From Kiloniellaceae bacterium (GTDB lineage Bacteria > Pseudomonadota > Alphaproteobacteria > Kiloniellales > Kiloniellaceae): 29,759 bases of DNA. Below the pieces are notes generated by a model. That model did not search any database, was not told where the DNA came from, and worked only from the letters and a program-made list of their open reading frames with translations. The first letter of the stretch is position 1. Every line of letters starts with the position of its first letter. The stretch is from assembly GCA_021776195.1 (NCBI GenBank), contig JAJFGK010000046.1:1-29759 (forward strand), given 5' to 3'. The position numbers and the translations under genes are program-made. Positions 7,116-15,173 of the stretch are shown one piece after another.

Positions 7116-7769
7116 ATGCCCTCGTCGGACCAGGCACAAGCGACCTCCAGGGAAAAGAGCGAACCGCTGCTGCTGCGCGACGGCTATCAGGTCGTCAAGG
7201 GTCTGCTTCCCGCCTCGATGTGCCAGTTCGTCTCGCACTACTATAGCATCTTGGTTGCCAATCAGATGATTCAGCCCCGCGACCAGTTCGTCGAGCTGGG
7301 CCATGCCGCCTACGGTCTGCCGCTGTCCGAGACATTGCTCGCCATGCTGACCCCGTCGATTGCCAAGCATGCCGGGGCGGCTCTGTTTCCGACCTATTCC
7401 TATTCGCGGGTCTATCGTCATGGCGCCGAGTTAATAAGGCACCGGGACCGTTGGGCCTGTGAGGTCAGCTGTTCCCTGACCATCGATTACAAGAGCGCCC
7501 AGCCCTGGCCCTTTTCGCTGGAGGACAAGCAGGGCCAGCGCCGCGACATGATCCTGGGCCGCGGCGACGCGTTGCTCTACACCGGCCCGGAGCTACCTCA
7601 TTGGCGCGACCGTTTCGCCGGCGAGTGGCAGGTCCAGATCTTCTTGCACTATGTTCGCCAGGACGGGCCGCACGCCCACCTGAAGTTCGACCGCCGGGCG
7701 CAGCTTGGCGCGCCCGAGGTTCCCGGCACCAGCCGGGTGGCGCAAGATCAAACGCCTGAAGGCCGATAG
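7116..7769 (+). CDS. 2OG-Fe(II) oxygenase-like protein (prolyl-hydroxylase fold)
   Basis: This 217-residue protein resembles prolyl-4-hydroxylase-type double-stranded beta-helix oxygenases. Residues 99-111 (VYRHGAELIRHRD) carry the likely iron pair His109-x-Asp111, followed by CEVSCSLTIDYKS. ILGRGDALLYTGPELPHWRD carries the distal His162, and VQIFLHYV is the closing strand. The arginine or lysine that normally binds 2-oxoglutarate on that last strand is not obvious (GEWQVQIFLHYV), so cosubstrate use is uncertain. ATG 7116 is taken as start; an in-frame ATG at 7080 is possible and neither has a strong ribosome site. The DUF1194 gene follows 13 bases after the stop. Role unknown. Confidence 0.65.
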   Translation: MPSSDQAQATSREKSEPLLLRDGYQVVKGLLPASMCQFVSHYYSILVANQMIQPRDQFVELGHAAYGLPLSETLLAMLTPSIAKHAGAALFPTYSYSRVYRHGAELIRHRDRWACEVSCSLTIDYKSAQPWPFSLEDKQGQRRDMILGRGDALLYTGPELPHWRDRFAGEWQVQIFLHYVRQDGPHAHLKFDRRAQLGAPEVPGTSRVAQDQTPEGR

Positions 7770-7782
7770 CGGGCCACCCCAC

Positions 7783-8568
7783 ATGGTGACTATGAGGGCC
7801 CCCCGTCGCCGGCTCGCCAGCCTTATCGCCAGCCTTATCGCTGTCCTGGCTGCCCTGTGGCTGGCCGGTGGGTCCTGGCCCCCGATGGTGGAGAGCGCCC
7901 GGGCCCAGAGTCCGGTGGCTCTGGAGCTGGTTCTGGCGGTCGACTGTTCCTCCAGCGTCAGCGGCCAGGAGTTCGCCCTGCAAATGGATGGATTTGCCGC
8001 GGCCTTCCGCGACCCCGGTATTCTGGCCGCGATCCAGGAGGGCGGGCGGCGCGGCGTCGCCATCGCCATGGTGCACTGGTCGGGCGCGCTCAATCAGCAG
8101 CCGGCGATTGACTGGACGCTGATCGAAACGGTGCCGGACGCTCTGGCCTTCGCTGACGAGATCGACCGGACGCCGCGCGTCGTGACCGGCGGACCGACCG
8201 CGGTCGGCACGGCCATCGATGTCGCCACGCGTTGGATCTTGGACAACGACTTCGAGGGCGAGCGCAAGATCATCGACGTCTCCGGCGATGGCCGCGCGAA
8301 TCAGGGCGTCCCCGCCGCGGCCGCCCGTCACCGGGCGAACACGCTGGGCATCACGATCAACGGCCTGGCTATCCTGAACGAGGAGCCCGACCTCGACCGC
8401 TATTACCGGGCCGGTGTGGTCGGTGGGCCGGGGTCCTTCCTGATCACCGCCGAGGACTACGAAGCCTTCGCCCGGGCGATCCAGCGTAAGCTCTATTTCG
8501 AGATCACCGGGCCGCCGATCTCCGAGCGGGAGAGACCATCGGGGCGTGGCCAAGCGGCCAGCCGCTGA
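7783..8568 (+). CDS. DUF1194 family exported von Willebrand A-like protein
   Basis: About 261 residues. After a basic start (MVTMRAPRRR) a hydrophobic stretch SLIASLIAVLAALWLAGG and an alanine-rich cleavage region ending ARAQSP form a signal peptide, so the protein is exported. The mature part begins with VALELVLAVDCSSSVSGQEF, whose DxSxS is the metal-ion-dependent adhesion site of the VWA fold; TGGPTAVGTAID and KIIDVSGDGRANQG are the other expected loops. This pattern matches DUF1194, common in alphaproteobacteria and of unknown function. The start may be 7783 or 7792; neither has a clear ribosome site. The signal-peptide coding region contains a 12-base direct repeat encoding the doubled SLIA. 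Confidence 0.85.
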   Translation: MVTMRAPRRRLASLIASLIAVLAALWLAGGSWPPMVESARAQSPVALELVLAVDCSSSVSGQEFALQMDGFAAAFRDPGILAAIQEGGRRGVAIAMVHWSGALNQQPAIDWTLIETVPDALAFADEIDRTPRVVTGGPTAVGTAIDVATRWILDNDFEGERKIIDVSGDGRANQGVPAAAARHRANTLGITINGLAILNEEPDLDRYYRAGVVGGPGSFLITAEDYEAFARAIQRKLYFEITGPPISERERPSGRGQAASR

Positions 8569-8577
8569 TCCGGCCGT

Positions 8578-8611
8578 CTATTCCGCCGCGAGCACTATTC
8601 CGCCGCGAGAG
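8578..8611. repeat. 17-bp tandem duplication across the end of the PhyH gene
   Basis: Positions 8578-8594 and 8595-8611 agree at 15 of 17 bases and share CTATTCCGCCGCGAG. The right copy encodes, on the minus strand, the last residues and stop of the dioxygenase (SLAAE-stop). The left copy repeats this just beyond the stop. A similar 17-base event lies at 27454-27487. Confidence 0.85.
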
Positions 8612-9440
8612 ACTCGCCGGTCCAGATGACCGGGAAATGGTTGTCGTCGAGCCGGTCGCCGTCCTTCAACCCGATGTCCATCAGTGGCGGCGAGGTCTCG
8701 CCCGGGCGTTCGGCATAGCGCGCGTCGTCGCCGACCAGGCGGACCGAAAAGCCGCGCCGGCGGTGCTGCGACAGGTTGGGCGGCGCGCCGTGCAGGGTCT
8801 TGTAGGAAAAGCAGATCGCATCCCCCGGCGTCATGTCCCAGGACAGGATGTTGTAGTCGTCGCGCGCCGCCTCGATATCCGGCACGGTCTCGAAGGCGTC
8901 GCTGTCATAGGCATAGTTGTCGTTGGTCAGGAAGTGGCGCGGGTAGAAGAGCTTGCCCCAGAGGTGCGAGCCGGCGACGAACTCCGGACAGGTCGCCCGG
9001 TCCACCGGATCGAGAGCGAGCCAGAGGCTGATGGTCTGGTCGCCCTGGACGTTGTAGTAGGGCAGGTCCTGGTGCCAGGGGGTGCGCTTGGCGGTGCCCG
9101 GCTCCTTGATCAGCACGTGCTCGTGGAACATGCGTACCTCGCGCGATCCCATCAGGGCGGCGGCGGCGGGGGCGAGGTCGGAGTGGCGGATGAAGTCCTC
9201 GTAGTCCGGGATGCGCTGCCAATTGCAGTAGTCGCCGAAGAACCGTCCCTGGCCTGGCGCCGCGTCCTCGGCGAAGCGGCTCGGATGGGCCTCGTTGTAG
9301 GCCACGCCCCGGCGCAGGACCTCGACCCAGTCGGCGAACAGGCCGCGCAGGCAGAGCGCGCCATCGCGTTGGAAAGCGGCGCTATCTTCTTCTGTCACCG
9401 GGGCCGAAAGTGGGTTGGTTTGGTCCGCTTTGGTCTCCAT
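8595..9440 (-). CDS. Phytanoyl-CoA dioxygenase (PhyH) family Fe(II)/2-oxoglutarate oxygenase, second copy
   Basis: This 281-residue protein is a PhyH-type non-haem iron oxygenase. The HxD iron motif is in TPWHQDLPYYNVQGDQ (His123, Asp125), the distal histidine in TLHGAPPN (His217), and the following basic run HRRRGFSVRLVGDD is where 2-oxoglutarate is normally held. LWLALDPV and FVAGSHLWGKLF are shared almost word for word with the dioxygenase at 311-1132. ATG 9440 follows GGGAGACC. It is transcribed away from the FAD oxidoreductase at 9683 with 242 bases between them, so both may be controlled from that region. A joint role in breaking down an amine or betaine-like compound is possible, but that is inference. 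The substrate is not determined. Confidence 0.9.
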   Translation of the reverse strand: METKADQTNPLSAPVTEEDSAAFQRDGALCLRGLFADWVEVLRRGVAYNEAHPSRFAEDAAPGQGRFFGDYCNWQRIPDYEDFIRHSDLAPAAAALMGSREVRMFHEHVLIKEPGTAKRTPWHQDLPYYNVQGDQTISLWLALDPVDRATCPEFVAGSHLWGKLFYPRHFLTNDNYAYDSDAFETVPDIEAARDDYNILSWDMTPGDAICFSYKTLHGAPPNLSQHRRRGFSVRLVGDDARYAERPGETSPPLMDIGLKDGDRLDDNHFPVIWTGESLAAE

Positions 9441-9682
9441 CGTCGGTCTCCCGCCACTGAAGGTTTGGTATCGAACGAACATTCTGCTCCTCGCCAGGCG
9501 GCCGCAACAAAAATTTCCACGATCGGCACGCCCGCCGCCGCAACCAGCGCCGGTCTGTCGAATCGTTGGTACTGGAGGTCGCCTGGACGCTACGGCGGCG
9601 GCCCGGGGACACCTATAGAAGAGCCCAGCAGATTCATCCGCAGGCAATGCGCGTCCCAGGCGGGCGCCAGGGAGACGAAATC

Positions 9683-11023
9683 ATGGCGATGCCCACAAAG
9701 GCCAAGTACGTGATCATCGGTGCCGGGATTCACGGCCTTTCGACGGCCTGGCACCTGGCGGAACAGCTCAAGGCCAAGGGCGGCAGCGGCGAGGACGTCC
9801 TGGTGCTCGACAAGTCCGGGATCGCCGCCGGCGCCAGCGGGATTGCCTGCGGCGTGGTGCGCAACAACTATTTCCAGCCGGCCATGCGCCAGCTGATGGC
9901 CCACAGCGTCGATGTCTGGGAAAGCGACACCAAGGCCTTCAGTTACCATCCGGTGGGCTACATGCAGATCAGCCCGGAATCGATGCATGCCGACGTCGCC
10001 TCGATCTACGCGCAGCAAAAGGCCATCGGCTACGAGTCGGTCTTCATCGAGGGCGAAGCCGATTCCATGACCTACATGAAGACCCTGTTCGACGACTGGC
10101 AGGCCCGCGGCATCACCTCGGTGCTGCATGAGAAGCGCGGCGGCTACGCCAACAACACCGCGGCGATCTATGGGCTGGCCGGCAAGGCCGAGGCGCTGGG
10201 CGTGCGCATCATGTCCGGCGTGACGGTGACCGGCTTCAAGCACGGCCACAACTCGGACGCCGTGACCGCGGTGACCACCGACAAGGGCGACATCGAATGC
10301 GAGCAGGTGGTGGTCGCGGTCGGCCCCTGGGCGAGCAAGCTCTGGACCATGCTGGAGCTGCCCGAGACGGTCACCATCAAGAGCGCCGACGGCGAACTCC
10401 ACGCCGGCGTGCCGACCTGGCGCTATTGGTGCCTTGAAGAGGGCACCCTGGGCGTCGACCCCAACTACCAGAAAACCAATGACGGCAAGATGCCGCCGGT
10501 GATCCATGTGGACAGCGACCAGCCGCTGTTATCCGACGTGGACGGTTCGGTTATTACCGAGGAGATGTGGGGCATCTACTACAAGCCCGACTTCAATTTC
10601 AACGGCGTCCAGGGCGGCGCCGCGCCCTACGAGGTCAAGACCCCGGTCGACCAGGTGGCGCTCGACCCCTATGGGCCCGATTCGCCGGAGTTCATCGTTG
10701 ACGACAACTTCGCCCACATGTGGTGCTCGGCGCTGGCTTTTTGTCAGAAACGCTTCGAGGGCCAGATCGGCAAGTACCGCAGGGAGGCCTCCGGCGGTCT
10801 GGGTTGCTTCACTCCCGATTCCTTCCCGGTCTTCGACCGCTTCCGCGAGAACGTCTACTTCATCGCCGACTCGAACCACGGCTACAAGATGATCGGCGTC
10901 GGCAAGCTGGTGGCCGAGGAGATGATGAACGGCAAGCCCGACCTGCTGAAGCCCTTCCGCTTCGGCCGCTACGAGGAAGGCGACCTGCACCCGGTCTCCA
11001 ACAGCCCCTTCCCCTGGAGCTGA
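9683..11023 (+). CDS. FAD-dependent amine oxidoreductase (sarcosine oxidase beta / DadA-like)
   Basis: This 446-residue protein has an N-terminal FAD-binding Rossmann motif, YVIIGAGIHGLSTAWHLAE (GxGxxG). It continues with VLVLDKSGIAAGASGIACGVVRNNY, resembling the flavin-contacting segment of sarcosine oxidase beta and related glycine/D-amino-acid oxidases. The C-terminus has GGLGCFTPDSFPVFDRF and ADSNHGYKMIGVGKLVAEEMM, the second half of the FAD site. The family removes hydrogen from the C-N bond of secondary amines or amino acids, passing electrons to O2, folate-linked or quinone acceptors. GGGAG lies about 8 bases before ATG 9683. No alpha, gamma or delta sarcosine oxidase genes are here, so it probably acts alone or with partners elsewhere. 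The HIT gene follows 43 bases later. Confidence 0.85.
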   Translation: MAMPTKAKYVIIGAGIHGLSTAWHLAEQLKAKGGSGEDVLVLDKSGIAAGASGIACGVVRNNYFQPAMRQLMAHSVDVWESDTKAFSYHPVGYMQISPESMHADVASIYAQQKAIGYESVFIEGEADSMTYMKTLFDDWQARGITSVLHEKRGGYANNTAAIYGLAGKAEALGVRIMSGVTVTGFKHGHNSDAVTAVTTDKGDIECEQVVVAVGPWASKLWTMLELPETVTIKSADGELHAGVPTWRYWCLEEGTLGVDPNYQKTNDGKMPPVIHVDSDQPLLSDVDGSVITEEMWGIYYKPDFNFNGVQGGAAPYEVKTPVDQVALDPYGPDSPEFIVDDNFAHMWCSALAFCQKRFEGQIGKYRREASGGLGCFTPDSFPVFDRFRENVYFIADSNHGYKMIGVGKLVAEEMMNGKPDLLKPFRFGRYEEGDLHPVSNSPFPWS

Positions 11024-11066
11024 CCGGGACGGAGGGGGAACAGGCGCGAGGAGGCGCGAACCCGCG

Positions 11067-11501
11067 ATGTTCGCGCTCCATCCACGCCTTGAAGCCGATA
11101 CCGCCTTCGTCGCGCGGCTGGCGCTCTCGCGCCTGCTGCTGATGAACGACCGGCGCTATCGCTGGCTGATCCTGGTACCGGAGCGCCCGGATCTGCGCGA
11201 GCTGCACGACTTGGCGCCAGCGGATCAGGCTCTGTTGATGAGCGAAATCACCCGGACCTCACGGCTGTTGCAGCGACCCGCCGCGCCGCAGGGGACGCCC
11301 GACAAGATCCCCGACAAGATTAACGTCGCTATGCTGGGCAACCTGGTGCCGCAGCTCCATCTTCACGTGATTGCCCGCCACCGCGACGACCCGGCCTGGC
11401 CCGGGCCGGTCTGGGGCCACAGCCCGGCCGAGCCCCATGGGGCCGACGAGCTCACGAGGGTCTGCGAGGATTTGCGCCGGGACTTGTCTGTCGCGGAGTG
11501 A
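11067..11501 (+). CDS. HIT-family protein
   Basis: This 144-residue protein is a member of the histidine triad superfamily, nucleotide-binding hydrolases or transferases. The N-terminal half contains RYRWLILVPERPDLRELHDL, and the triad region is NLVPQLHLHVIARHRDDPAWPGPVWG. QLHLHVIAR matches the HxHxx core of a branch found widely in proteobacteria. GAGGAGG lies upstream of ATG 11067. It follows the FAD oxidoreductase by 43 bases and precedes the LuxR-type regulator by 36 bases, all on the plus strand, so co-transcription is possible. The physiological nucleotide substrate is not known for this branch. Confidence 0.88.
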   Translation: MFALHPRLEADTAFVARLALSRLLLMNDRRYRWLILVPERPDLRELHDLAPADQALLMSEITRTSRLLQRPAAPQGTPDKIPDKINVAMLGNLVPQLHLHVIARHRDDPAWPGPVWGHSPAEPHGADELTRVCEDLRRDLSVAE

Positions 11502-11537
11502 CCGAGGCCTCGGGCGGTATGACATCCCGCGCCCGGC

Positions 11538-12596
11538 ATGGTAGAAATCGCGATGATCGATGCCAAGCCACCCATTCCCGACGATCTGCTCGCGAAATGG
11601 CAGCGGGTGGTGGACATCCTGGCCCGGGTGCTGGAGGTGCCGGCGGGCCTGATCATGAAGGTCATGCCGCCCAGGCATCATGTGTTCGTGACCAGCATCT
11701 CGCCGGACAATCCCTATAGCACCGAGACCTCCTTCGATCTGGATACCGGCCTCTACTGCGACACGGTGATGGCGGAGCGCAGCCTGTTGATCGTGCCCAA
11801 TGCCCTGCAGGACCCGGTCTGGAACCGGAACCCGGACCTCGAGCACGGCATGGTCTTCTACATGGGCTTCCCCCTGACCTGGCCCGACGGCACCCTGTTC
11901 GGGACCATCTGCGTCCTCGACCGGCAGAACAATCCCAAGGCCGTCTGCTATCGGGATCTTCTGCTCGAGTTCAAGGCGGTGGTCGACAGCGATTTGAAGC
12001 TGCTGGTCGAACTGGACGAGCGCCGGCGGGTGGAACGGGAACTGCAGAAGGTCCACGAGGAGCTGGAGTGGCGCATCCAGGCGCGGACCCGAGAGCTGAC
12101 CCAGGCCAATGCCGATCTGCGGCTGGAAATCGCCAGCCGCCAGCGCAGCGAAAAGGCCCTGCGCAAGCGCGAGATCGAACTGGAGGAAACCAACACCGCC
12201 CTCAAGGTCCTGATCCAGGGTATCGAGGAGGCCAAGCAGGAAACCGAAGAACAGATCGTCTGGAACATCAACGAGCAGATCGTGCCCTATCTGGAAAAGT
12301 TGAAACGCTTCAGCGTCGGCGAGAAATCCCAGGCCTATCTGGCCCTGCTCGAATCCAATTTGAAGGACATCGCGGCGGCCTTTCCCAACCGCCTGTCGGC
12401 GACCTTCTCGACCCTCACGCCCACCGAGATCGAGGTCGCCAAGCTGATCATGCAGGGCAAGACGACCAAGGAAATCGCCGGCGTCATGAGCATCGCCACC
12501 AGCACCATCGATTTTCACCGCAACAACATTCGCAAGAAGGTCGGCATCACCAATTCCGCCGTCAACCTGAGGAACTACCTGTCCTCCTTCGCCTGA
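11538..12596 (+). CDS. GAF-domain, coiled-coil LuxR-type transcriptional regulator
   Basis: This 352-residue protein has three parts. Residues about 20-155 look like a GAF sensor domain ([47 protein letters not shown]). Residues about 155-235 form a charged heptad-rich coiled coil ([16 protein letters not shown] to [12 protein letters not shown]). The C-terminal 60 residues are a LuxR helix-turn-helix: [22 protein letters not shown], then [16 protein letters not shown]. No receiver domain is present, so it probably senses a ligand or redox signal directly through GAF. The start could also be ATG 11553. A perfect palindrome begins at the last base of its stop codon, and the metallo-beta-lactamase-fold gene follows, so that gene or the HupE gene are plausible targets. 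Confidence 0.88.
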   Translation: MVEIAMIDAKPPIPDDLLAKWQRVVDILARVLEVPAGLIMKVMPPRHHVFVTSISPDNPYSTETSFDLDTGLYCDTVMAERSLLIVPNALQDPVWNRNPDLEHGMVFYMGFPLTWPDGTLFGTICVLDRQNNPKAVCYRDLLLEFKAVVDSDLKLLVELDERRRVERELQKVHEELEWRIQARTRELTQANADLRLEIASRQRSEKALRKREIELEETNTALKVLIQGIEEAKQETEEQIVWNINEQIVPYLEKLKRFSVGEKSQAYLALLESNLKDIAAAFPNRLSATFSTLTPTEIEVAKLIMQGKTTKEIAGVMSIATSTIDFHRNNIRKKVGITNSAVNLRNYLSSFA

Positions 12597-12618
12597 CTAT
12601 GGGGATTTCCCCCATAGT
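12596..12618. promoter_or_regulatory. Perfect 9-bp palindrome after the LuxR gene, operator or terminator
   Basis: ACTATGGGG (12596-12604) and CCCCATAGT (12610-12618) are exact reverse complements separated by five bases. Only TTT follows, then a C run, so it is a poor intrinsic terminator. Its symmetry and its position 123 bases before the next start would also suit an operator for a dimeric regulator such as the LuxR-type protein just upstream. Which role holds cannot be told from sequence. Confidence 0.6.
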
Positions 12619-12741
12619 TTCCCCCCAAGAAACCGCCCTGGGTTCCATTGTCCGCAGTTGCTAGCGTCGCCTGGGCGACTGGTGCATCGATTTTGTGCCC
12701 GGTCGGCGAAAGATTGGGGCTAACAACTGAGGGAGGCAACA

Positions 12742-13674
12742 ATGATCAATATGAAGACCCTTCTGATCAGCGGGGTCGTGGTGACCGGACTTTCGGTCGG
12801 ACTCGCCGGCCCGGCGGTCAGTCATCTGGTGTCCTGGGAATCGGGCAAGAACAACAACCGCCTGGTCGAGTTCCAGAACAAGGGCGGAGTGCAGGAGGAT
12901 AGCGGCAAGGTGGGCATCGCCTACTACAGCAACTCCTCGTTTCAGATCACTTCGCCGCGCGGCATGACCATCATGGTCGATCCCTGGCGCAACGACCCCT
13001 CGGGGGCCTGGGGCCTGTGGTACCGCATGGACTTTCCGATGGTCGAGGTCGACATCGGCATGTCGACCCATGCCCACTTCGACCACGATGCCCTCGACCG
13101 GGTCGACGCCAACATGCTGCTCGACCGCATGGCCGGCACCTTCCAGCTGGGCGACGTGAAGATCACCGCCATTGCCGACAAGCATCAATGCGTGGCGCCG
13201 GGCACCGTCGCCTGGACCGAGGCGGTCAAGCAGTTCGAAGGCCGCGACAACCCCTGCCCGCCGACCAACTTCCGCCACATGGACAACTCGCTCTTTCTCA
13301 TCGAGACCGGTGGATTGCGGTTGCTGATGTGGGGCGACAACCGGCCCAACCCGCCGCAAGAGGTCTGGGACAAGATCGGCCAGGTCGACGTGATCTTCGT
13401 GCCGGTCGACGGCTCGCGCCATATCCTGGACTACGCACAGGCCGACTCGGTGGTCGCCAAGTCCGGCGCCAAGGTCGCGATCCCGCATCACTACCTGGTG
13501 CCGGAGACCACCTTCTACACCTCGACCCTCATGCCGGCCATGGAATGGGCCGAGACCCACGAGAACACCATGCTGGACTCCGCTGAGATCTCCCTGAGCC
13601 CGGCCGACCTTGAAGGCAAGAAGGGCCATGTGATGTACTTCGGCTCGAACAACAAGGTGACCGAAGGATCGTAA
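12742..13674 (+). CDS. Exported metallo-beta-lactamase-fold hydrolase (UlaG-like)
   Basis: This 310-residue protein begins with a hydrophobic signal sequence (MKTLLISGVVVTGLSVGLAGPAVSH), so it is probably exported. The metallo-beta-lactamase fold is shown by HAHFDH (110-115, the HxHxDH metal motif), preceded by MTIMVDPWRNDP and followed by DNSLFLIETGGLRLLMWGDN, then VDVIFVPVDGS and AIPHHY with further ligands. This arrangement resembles the UlaG-type branch more than true beta-lactamases, so antibiotic hydrolysis is not expected. GGGAGG precedes ATG 12742. It lies between the GAF/LuxR regulator and the HupE-type membrane protein, with a strong hairpin before the latter. The substrate is unknown. 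Confidence 0.85.
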   Translation: MINMKTLLISGVVVTGLSVGLAGPAVSHLVSWESGKNNNRLVEFQNKGGVQEDSGKVGIAYYSNSSFQITSPRGMTIMVDPWRNDPSGAWGLWYRMDFPMVEVDIGMSTHAHFDHDALDRVDANMLLDRMAGTFQLGDVKITAIADKHQCVAPGTVAWTEAVKQFEGRDNPCPPTNFRHMDNSLFLIETGGLRLLMWGDNRPNPPQEVWDKIGQVDVIFVPVDGSRHILDYAQADSVVAKSGAKVAIPHHYLVPETTFYTSTLMPAMEWAETHENTMLDSAEISLSPADLEGKKGHVMYFGSNNKVTEGS

Positions 13675-13680
13675 CCTAGC

Positions 13681-13739
13681 GGTCTGGAGGTAGCTTCGCT
13701 CCGCCGGGGCGCGTTTCGGCGCGCCCCGGCGGCCAGACC
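13681..13739. terminator. Nested GC-rich hairpin between the hydrolase and HupE-type genes
   Basis: A perfect 13-bp stem pairs 13701-13713 (CCGCCGGGGCGCG) with 13720-13732 around a 6-base loop, TTTCGG. An outer 7-bp stem pairs 13681-13687 (GGTCTGG) with 13733-13739. The outer pair leaves a 13-base bulge on the left only. There is no T run, so it is either a weak terminator, an mRNA stabiliser at the 3' end of the hydrolase transcript, or an attenuator tuning HupE expression. Confidence 0.6.
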
Positions 13740-13770
13740 CGGCCGCCCTCTTGCCAAGGTGAACAGGTCC

Positions 13771-15036
13771 ATGTCCTCGTCGATCCGCTTCGCTGCCGGG
13801 CTGCTGGCGGTCGTCGTTCTGTTGGTGACGCTGGTCCGGCCCCTGGCCGCGCACTTTCAGCTCAACGTCAATATTCGCGTCGTCCATATCGAACATCTTA
13901 ACGACGGGCTGCGGGTCTATTTGCGCCTGCCCACGCCCTACGTCCTGGCCGGCCTGACCGGTGCGCCGCGCGCCGACGGCACGGTCGAGGCAGCACCCTT
14001 CACCAGCAACCGGCTGGTCGAGGGCGAGCTCATGCACAGCCTCGACCCGGCGGCCATCGAGGCCGATCCCCTGGGGCTCGGGCGCCTGGTCGCCGAGGGC
14101 CACAGCCTGACGGTCGCGGGTATCGCGCTGGTTCCGGCGGTGGAGGCCGTGCGCCTTCATCTGGCGCTAAAACAGGCGCCCTTCGCCACTCTGGAGGAGG
14201 CCAAGCGCTCCTTCGAGGGTCCCCTCCTGCCGCCGGAGATGGGGGAGACTTTCGTCGGCAATTCCGTGATCGATGTGCAGCTCTTCTATCCGGCCGGCGA
14301 GCCGGTCTACGGCTACGGCTTCGCCTCGACCCTCGATCCCGGTCTCGCCGGCCAGGACCAGACCGCCAACCTGGTGCTCGATCACCTGACCGGCGAGCCG
14401 CTGGTGTTTCGCGAGACCGGCCTGCTGGCCGTGCCCCTCGAGGTGTCGCGCTCGGTCCTGATGGCGGCCTTGGGCTTCGTGATCGAGGGGGTCAGGCACA
14501 TACTTGAAGGCACCGACCACGTTCTCTTCGTGCTCTGTCTCACCATCGGCGCCCTGGGGCTGGGCAACCTGCTGTGGCGCGTCACCGGCTTTACCGTCGG
14601 GCACACCGTGACCCTGATTGCCGGCTTTCTCGGTTTCGTCCCCACCGCGGCCTGGTTCATCCCAGCGGTGGAAACCGGCATCGCGCTCTCCATCGTCTAT
14701 GCCGGGATCATCGCGCTGCTGAAAAGGCCCGCTGCCGGGACCGTCGTCATCACGGCCCTGATCGGCCTGCTGCACGGCCTGGGCTTTTCGTTCGTGCTGC
14801 GCGAGATCCTGCGGGTCGATGCGCCGAACCTCTGGCAGAGCCTGGTCTCCTTCAACATCGGTGTCGAAGCCGGGCAGGTCGCCATTGTCCTTCTGGTCTG
14901 GCCGGCGATCTGGCTGCTCGGCAAAAAGGGCGAAAAGCCGGTGCTGTTCGCCCGCTGGACCGTCGCCCTGCCCTGCATCGCCATCGCCGCGCTCTGGACC
15001 GGCGAGCGCAGTCTGCAGATTTTCGCCGCGCTCTGA
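13771..15036 (+). CDS. HupE/UreJ_2-type integral membrane protein with exported N-terminal domain
   Basis: This 421-residue protein has a signal-like helix (AAGLLAVVVLLVTLVRPLAAHF), then an exported domain of about 200 residues (NVNIRVVHIEHLNDGLRVYLRLPTPYV...). The C-terminal membrane region has about six helices with the family hallmarks GVRHILEGTDHVLFVLCL, GFTVGHTVTLI, GLLHGLGFSFVL and FNIGVEAGQVAI. The conserved His/Asp residues in the helices resemble HupE/UreJ proteins, which include nickel or cobalt permeases. This longer form with an N-terminal domain is common next to unrelated enzymes, and its cargo is unknown. It may start at ATG 13771 or at an in-frame GTG 13759. No hydrogenase or urease genes are nearby. 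Confidence 0.82.
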   Translation: MSSSIRFAAGLLAVVVLLVTLVRPLAAHFQLNVNIRVVHIEHLNDGLRVYLRLPTPYVLAGLTGAPRADGTVEAAPFTSNRLVEGELMHSLDPAAIEADPLGLGRLVAEGHSLTVAGIALVPAVEAVRLHLALKQAPFATLEEAKRSFEGPLLPPEMGETFVGNSVIDVQLFYPAGEPVYGYGFASTLDPGLAGQDQTANLVLDHLTGEPLVFRETGLLAVPLEVSRSVLMAALGFVIEGVRHILEGTDHVLFVLCLTIGALGLGNLLWRVTGFTVGHTVTLIAGFLGFVPTAAWFIPAVETGIALSIVYAGIIALLKRPAAGTVVITALIGLLHGLGFSFVLREILRVDAPNLWQSLVSFNIGVEAGQVAIVLLVWPAIWLLGKKGEKPVLFARWTVALPCIAIAALWTGERSLQIFAAL

Positions 15037-15104
15037 ATCCGCGCTATTCGCCAAATTCCTTTTTTGCTGGCGGGCAAGATGCGGCGGAAAGGCCGGAGCT
15101 AGAC

Positions 15105-15147
15105 CCGGGACAGGCACCATTTCCTCCGGAAAACGAGCCCGTCCCGG
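15105..15147. terminator. Imperfect hairpin between convergent genes
   Basis: Arms 15105-15115 (CCGGGACAGGC) and 15137-15147 (GCCCGTCCCGG) pair at 10 of 11 positions. The loop contains a second small stem, TTTCC/GGAAA (15120-15132). It lies between the ends of the HupE-type gene and the convergent folB, so a bidirectional terminator is plausible, but there is no T run. Confidence 0.35.
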
Positions 15148-15173
15148 ACCGCGCCTTCAGTAAGAAAACTGAG

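Noticed and set aside
12742..13674. Beta-lactamase or antibiotic resistance gene
   Set aside because: HxHxDH is shared by the whole superfamily, and the rest of the sequence resembles UlaG-type hydrolases rather than true metallo-beta-lactamases.
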